Under the pieces are notes generated by a model. It was not told where the DNA came from, did no database searches, and worked only from the letters and a program-made list of their open reading frames with translations. Of a stretch of DNA of 55,610 nt, positions 51,819 to 55,610 are shown piece after piece; position 1 is the stretch's first letter, and each line of letters begins with the position of its first letter. Origin of the DNA: Magnetovibrio sp. (lineage in GTDB: Bacteria; Pseudomonadota; Alphaproteobacteria; Rhodospirillales; Casp-alpha2); assembly GCA_002690705.1 (NCBI GenBank), contig NZFO01000001.1, positions 1 to 55,610 on the forward strand, given 5' to 3'. Both the position numbers and the translations under genes were made by a program.

Positions 51819-52388
51819 ATGAGCAAAATATTCGCTGTCTTTTGTTTAACTCTTACTATGATTCTTAGTTGCACAGGAGTGATGGGTGCTAATGATCTGT
51901 GGGGTGAGCTAAAGTCAGGCAACCATCTTGTCTTAATTCGTCATGCCCTTGCACCCGGATTTAGTGATCCAGAAGGCTTTGACATAAGGGATTGTAAAAC
52001 ACAACGCAACTTGAACGATATGGGGCGACAACAATCGAGGGATATTGGAGACTTGTTCCGCTTAAATGGTATCAGTAGAGCAGTTATAAAATCTAGTTAT
52101 TGGTGCAGGTGTATTGATACTGCAAGATTGTTAAATCTTGGCCAAGTTTCTGAATTACGTTCCCTTAACTCTTTTTTTGAACATAATGAGAGAAAGCAGG
52201 AGCAAACGGACGCAATAATGAAGTGGATTCAAAACGCGTCGTTAGATACACCAACAGTTCTTGTTAGTCATTTTGTTAACATCGCTGCTTTAACAGACTA
52301 TGGTCCTGAGTCCGGGGAAATTATCTTTGTTCGCAGGTTAACAAACGGTTCAATTACAGTTATCGGCAGCATTCCGACGTTAAAATAA
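51819..52388 (+). CDS. Secreted histidine phosphatase family protein
   Basis: The 189-residue protein has an N-terminal signal peptide (MSKIFAVFCLTLTMILSCTG, with a Cys that could make a lipobox, near residue 18). A phosphoglycerate-mutase-like fold follows. The catalytic motif is LVLIRHALAPG near 38 (RH plus Ala in place of the more usual Gly). The second His lies in TVLVSHFVNIAAL near 148. Two Cys residues are near (RCIDTARLL). Periplasmic phosphatase activity on small phosphoesters is likely from the fold. It is not part of the urea unit, as the gap is 213 bases and no shared signal is visible. Confidence 0.8.
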   Translation: MSKIFAVFCLTLTMILSCTGVMGANDLWGELKSGNHLVLIRHALAPGFSDPEGFDIRDCKTQRNLNDMGRQQSRDIGDLFRLNGISRAVIKSSYWCRCIDTARLLNLGQVSELRSLNSFFEHNERKQEQTDAIMKWIQNASLDTPTVLVSHFVNIAALTDYGPESGEIIFVRRLTNGSITVIGSIPTLK

Positions 52389-52426
52389 TCTGATATTTGT
52401 GCACGGTTTTAGGGAATGGAGCTGAA

Positions 52427-52594
52427 ATGATTTTGAGACTTATCGCAATCGTACTGAATGTTCTGCTATTGATAATGTTTGGAACTTACTTCATCGGACA
52501 TGGGTTGCCGAACAATTTGATTCTCTGGAGCTCTGCAACGCTCTGGTTATTTGCACCTCTCGTAACTCTCCTTTACATTCGAAAAACGATATAA
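52427..52594 (+). CDS. Small membrane protein, 55 aa
   Basis: Starting at the ATG at 52427 (GGAG 6 bases ahead), the protein is almost wholly hydrophobic. Two helices, LIAIVLNVLLLIMFGTYFI and LILWSSATLWLFAPLVTLLY, are joined by a GHGLPNN loop. It ends with a basic tail. It follows the phosphatase gene by 38 bases and may be co-transcribed. No family can be named. Confidence 0.6.
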   Translation: MILRLIAIVLNVLLLIMFGTYFIGHGLPNNLILWSSATLWLFAPLVTLLYIRKTI

Positions 52595-52997
52595 GACAAG
52601 CTACCCATTAAATGTGCACAACTAAAATGAGAACCGTCGCGGGGAACTTTTGGAGGAGCGGCCTAGGGTAATGGCGGAGCTCCCTTGGTCCCCGACTTAA
52701 GTAGCTTGCAGTATTTTTTTGGCATAGGATTGGATAATTAGAGCCATTTATGCGACCGTGTTAGTCCTAGTTTGCTGAAACTTAAGGGCTTGGCTAATAC
52801 ACAAAGTATATTTTTGAATGCATTAGATTCGAGAATTCATAACTGTCGGTTTTATAACCCTGCCACTTGTGCGTATATTGAAGTATGGCATGATTGTGAG
52901 GCGATCTGTATTTGCTACATCAAAAACAGATTTGAAAAGTCGTTGGTAATTAAAACGACTGATCTTCTGTACACTCTAATAATATCTGGATTTTGAT
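52595..52997. other. Intergenic region before the EamA gene
   Basis: About 400 bases with no strong gene. A 74-codon frame from a TTG (52772) runs to a TGA at 52994-52996, directly ahead of the EamA ATG. It has no ribosome binding site and is rich in Cys and Ile. It is probably not a gene. Confidence 0.4.
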
Positions 52998-53888
52998 ATG
53001 GTAATCGTGCCAATTAATTGTCAAGAAAATATCCGATTTGGAATATTATTAATGTTTGCATACTCGTTATTGGCTTTGATTACAGACTCTTTTGCAAAAC
53101 GCCTAGTTCTTGAAGTTACCATTAACCAAGTTGTTTGGGCCCGATTTTTCTTTCACACTATAGCCCTTATTATTTGTTTTGGCCCCATAAAATTTTTTCA
53201 ATTATCGCGAACCAGAAATGTTAAATTACAGGTAGTCAGGTCTTTACTAATGATCGCAACCGCATTTTTATTTTTTTCTGGCATTGGGGTAATTGATTTG
53301 GCAACCGCACATTCAATTTTTTTTCTGGCTCCTATTTTGGTCACTGTTTTATCAATTCCAATATTAGGGGAACGTATCGGCATCCGGCGATTATTTGGGG
53401 TTTGCTCTGGATTTATCGGGGCCTTATTAATCATAAGGCCCGGGTATGAAAATTTTTCGGCTGAGTCATTTTATTTTGTAGGTGCAGCTATTACTGCAGC
53501 ACTCTACCAACTTGCTACGAGACGTTTAGGGCATACAGATCATGCCCATACCACACTTTATTATACTGCTGCGCTTGGCACGATCATCTCCTCGCTTGTA
53601 GTTTGGCTTGACTGGCAACCTGTCCAGCTAATGAGTTGGGGATTAATGATCGCTCTTGGCACTTCGGCTGCGTTGGGTCATTTTTTCTTGATCAAAGCGT
53701 TTCAAATGGCGCCCGCATCGGCGCTTATGCCTTTCACCTATTCTTCTCTTATTTGGGCTCTCATTTTGGGCTATAGCATATTTAATGAATTACCAGATCA
53801 GCAAACATTTTTCGGGGCAGCAATCATTATTGGCAGTGGGCTATACATTTATATCAGGGAAAGAGCGATAAACCTAGGTCGAGGGTAG
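52998..53888 (+). CDS. EamA/DMT family transporter
   Basis: A ten-helix drug/metabolite transporter of 296 residues with two EamA repeats. The first includes FGILLMFAYSLLALITDSFA and QVVWARFFFHTIALIICF. The second has YQLATRRLGHTDHAHTTLYY and SALMPFTYSSLIWALILGY followed by FNELPDQQTFFGAAIIIGSG. Its layout matches the S-adenosylmethionine or small-metabolite exporters of this family, but substrate is unknown. It is a paralogue of the gene at 34750-35646. No good ribosome binding site stands before the ATG. Confidence 0.88.
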   Translation: MVIVPINCQENIRFGILLMFAYSLLALITDSFAKRLVLEVTINQVVWARFFFHTIALIICFGPIKFFQLSRTRNVKLQVVRSLLMIATAFLFFSGIGVIDLATAHSIFFLAPILVTVLSIPILGERIGIRRLFGVCSGFIGALLIIRPGYENFSAESFYFVGAAITAALYQLATRRLGHTDHAHTTLYYTAALGTIISSLVVWLDWQPVQLMSWGLMIALGTSAALGHFFLIKAFQMAPASALMPFTYSSLIWALILGYSIFNELPDQQTFFGAAIIIGSGLYIYIRERAINLGRG

Positions 53889-54118
53889 TGTTATTAACTT
53901 TTGTAATCCAGTATTAGCTTTTAGTACGTGAATGTTAGTTGGGAGTGATGGGGTTTTACACTACCAGCTCAGCCGTTTTGGGGTTATGTGAGTTACGTCG
54001 GCGTATCATAAATAGTAATAGCTTGAAAGAGGTGTGATGGGATCGTGGTAGAAATTTAGGAACTACCTTCATTATTTTAAAAAATTAGTTTGGGTGATTA
54101 CTGGATTGCTTTGAGATC

Positions 54119-55090
54119 TCATACAACGCGGTCCGGTGGCTGCCGCCCCGAGAAAAAAGCAAGAGCATTCTCTAACACACGTAACCCCATAGCATTGCGT
54201 GTCTCAATCGTAGCACTTCCTAAGTGTGGCAGTAGCACGACATCTCTACGTTTCATAAGCCCCGGATAAATTCGAGGCTCCGCCTCAAACACATCAAGGC
54301 CCGCGCCAGCGATCAAGCCAGAATCAAGCGCCGTTACTAAATCCTTTTCGTTAACTAAACTGCCGCGGGCCGTATTCACAAGGAAGGCGGTTGGTTTCAT
54401 CTTTCGGAGTCGATTTAAATTTATCATGTGTGTATTTTCATTATTAGCCGGACAATGTAATGAAACAAAATCGACCGAAGATAATAGAGTGTCGAGGCAA
54501 GGTAACTGCTCAGAATTGGTGAGAGACAAGATCTCGGATGGCACCGGGGAGCGTGAATATATCTTTATTTTCATTCCAAACCCGTGGTGAGCGCGACGAG
54601 CTGTTGCTTGGCCGATGCGTCCAAATCCAACGATTCCGAGAGTTCTTCCAGAAAAATCACGCCCTAACATATGGGTAGGGCGCCACCCACTCCAATTTCC
54701 TTCTCGAAGATGACGTTCTCCAGCACCTAACCGACGGGCTGCAGCAAGCAACAATGCTAAAGTGAGATCAGCTGTAGCATTCGTTACCACGTCTGGAGTA
54801 TTAGTTACCACCACCCCTAAAGTTTTTGCTGCTTTTATATCGATATGATTAAAGCCAACTCCAAAATTGCCTATTAACTTTGTGCGAAGTTTATCTGCTG
54901 ACAGAACATTGTCATCGATACGGTCTGTTACTGTTGTGAGTACCGCATCATAAGAACAGAATGCTTCTTTTAAAGCGTCTTGTGTTAACGGGATATCATC
55001 TTTATTTACAACAACCTCGAAGTGTTTTAGGAGATTAATCTCAACCTCTTCCGGCCAGCGACGGGTAAGCATTAGAACTGGTTTTTTCAT
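54119..55090 (-). CDS. D-isomer 2-hydroxyacid dehydrogenase (glyoxylate/hydroxypyruvate reductase-like)
   Basis: A 323-residue NAD(P)-dependent enzyme. The catalytic domain opens MKKPVLMLTRRWPEEVE and has LIGNFGVGFNHIDIKAA near 72. The Rossmann part has TLGIVGFGRIGQATARRA near 149-166. The catalytic trio is Arg in VNTARGSLVNE near 240, Glu in DVFEAEPRIYPGL near 268 and His in LLPHLGSATIETR near 286. Closest relatives are glyoxylate reductase (GyaR) and D-glycerate dehydrogenase (hydroxypyruvate reductase). The upstream neighbour on the same strand is a serine-glyoxylate aminotransferase, which makes hydroxypyruvate, the likely substrate. Confidence 0.9.
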   Translation of the reverse strand: MKKPVLMLTRRWPEEVEINLLKHFEVVVNKDDIPLTQDALKEAFCSYDAVLTTVTDRIDDNVLSADKLRTKLIGNFGVGFNHIDIKAAKTLGVVVTNTPDVVTNATADLTLALLLAAARRLGAGERHLREGNWSGWRPTHMLGRDFSGRTLGIVGFGRIGQATARRAHHGFGMKIKIYSRSPVPSEILSLTNSEQLPCLDTLLSSVDFVSLHCPANNENTHMINLNRLRKMKPTAFLVNTARGSLVNEKDLVTALDSGLIAGAGLDVFEAEPRIYPGLMKRRDVVLLPHLGSATIETRNAMGLRVLENALAFFSGRQPPDRVV

Positions 55091-55147
55091 TTGATATTTG
55101 CCGTGTCGCTCAAAATTATAAAAATTTGGCTTTCCACTAATCTCTAT

Positions 55148-55610
55148 CTATAAATTAACCACTTGTTTGCGAACTGGAATCTTTGGGGTTGAAGTTACGG
55201 CGGTTGCCGTCTCACGGAAGTGTTCCTCCGCAACTGCAACACCCGACCCAGCCGCAACGGGTAGAGCCGCATCGCGCATTGCCATTTCTGTTCCCGCGAG
55301 AGCCTGCAAGACCATCAATTCGTTCAGCCAACCCAGATGACCAATTCGAAATACCTTCCCAGCTAACAAATTTAACCCTTTACCCAAAGATAAGCTGTAC
55401 CGATGATAAGCAATCTCTACCACGTTATTAGCATCATAACCGCTAGGTAGACAGATTGCACTTACAGTATTGGATTGTAATTCAGACGTTTTAGCACACA
55501 GTGATAAACCCCAGCCATCAACAACAGCCTTTTGGACTTGATTAATAAGCCGGGACTAAAACACTCCGCTACGACAATTGTCTATTGTTAATGCAGGCGG
55601 CTGTAAGGGG
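55148..55610 (-). pseudogene. Serine-glyoxylate aminotransferase, 3' part, with in-frame stop
   Basis: Reading the minus strand from about 55555, the frame gives LINQVQKAVVDGWGLSLCAK, then SNTVSAICLPSGYDANNVVE, then IAYHRYSLSLGKGLNLLAGK and VFRIGHLGWLNELMVLQALA. This is the C-terminal quarter of serine-glyoxylate aminotransferase, a PLP enzyme that turns glyoxylate and serine into glycine and hydroxypyruvate. A TAG (55558-55556) sits in frame just before it, where family members keep coding. The short stretch beyond, to the window edge, shows no clear family sequence in any frame. The gene may be broken, or the stop may be an error. It is 57 bases from the reductase gene and forms one pathway unit. 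Confidence 0.55.

Noticed and set aside
52772-52996. 74-codon frame before the second EamA gene
   Set aside because: It starts with TTG, has no ribosome binding site and its Cys- and Ile-rich sequence resembles no protein.

Overview
The window looks like a chromosomal segment of an alphaproteobacterium of moderate G+C content, plausibly a marine free-living lineage. Supporting signs are the NrnC-type exonuclease, kdsD, lptC-lptA-lptB, rpoN, ptsN run, the NDUFA9-like dehydrogenase, an hsp20 with a ROSE-like leader, and a urt-ure operon ordered urtABCDE-ureDABCEFG. Assignment to a named genus is not possible from this sequence alone.

Left part (1-21 kb) is mostly housekeeping: tRNA-Ser(GGA), lepA, a small zinc-ribbon protein, an MFS exporter, folD, a YggT protein, tRNA-Ala(CGC), a two-gene unit with a secreted thermonuclease-like protein, a Zur/Fur regulator, a class III aminotransferase, hsp20, ptsN, rpoN, the LPS export genes lptB/lptA/lptC, kdsD, nrnC, tRNA-Leu(CAG), an NDUFA9-like protein, an M17 aminopeptidase and an RraA-like aldolase.

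Middle part (21-40.6 kb) is accessory. It holds an unknown gene with two glycosyltransferases, one being a TPR protein with an OGT (GT41) domain. Next comes a molybdenum hydroxylase locus (large, FAD and 2Fe-2S subunits) with its CoxG, XdhC and MocA-type accessory genes. A flavoprotein of the PPOX fold, an aldehyde dehydrogenase, an EamA transporter, two small unknown proteins and a 2-keto-4-pentenoate hydratase-like enzyme follow. Together they suggest catabolism of an unknown, perhaps heterocyclic or aromatic, substrate. From 38.5 to 40.3 kb the DNA holds gene remnants: a PPOX gene with an internal stop and a sulfurtransferase N-terminus.

Right part (40.6-51.6 kb) is one long unit for urea use: the UrtABCDE ABC importer followed by urease structural and assembly genes, with many ATGA overlaps. 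A near-consensus sigma-54 promoter lies before urtA, with a large imperfect palindrome at the position expected of an enhancer site. The sigma-54 gene rpoN and its partner ptsN are in the same window. The last 4 kb carry a secreted histidine phosphatase, a small membrane protein, an EamA transporter, a glyoxylate/hydroxypyruvate reductase and the 3' part of a serine-glyoxylate aminotransferase that shows an in-frame stop near the window edge.
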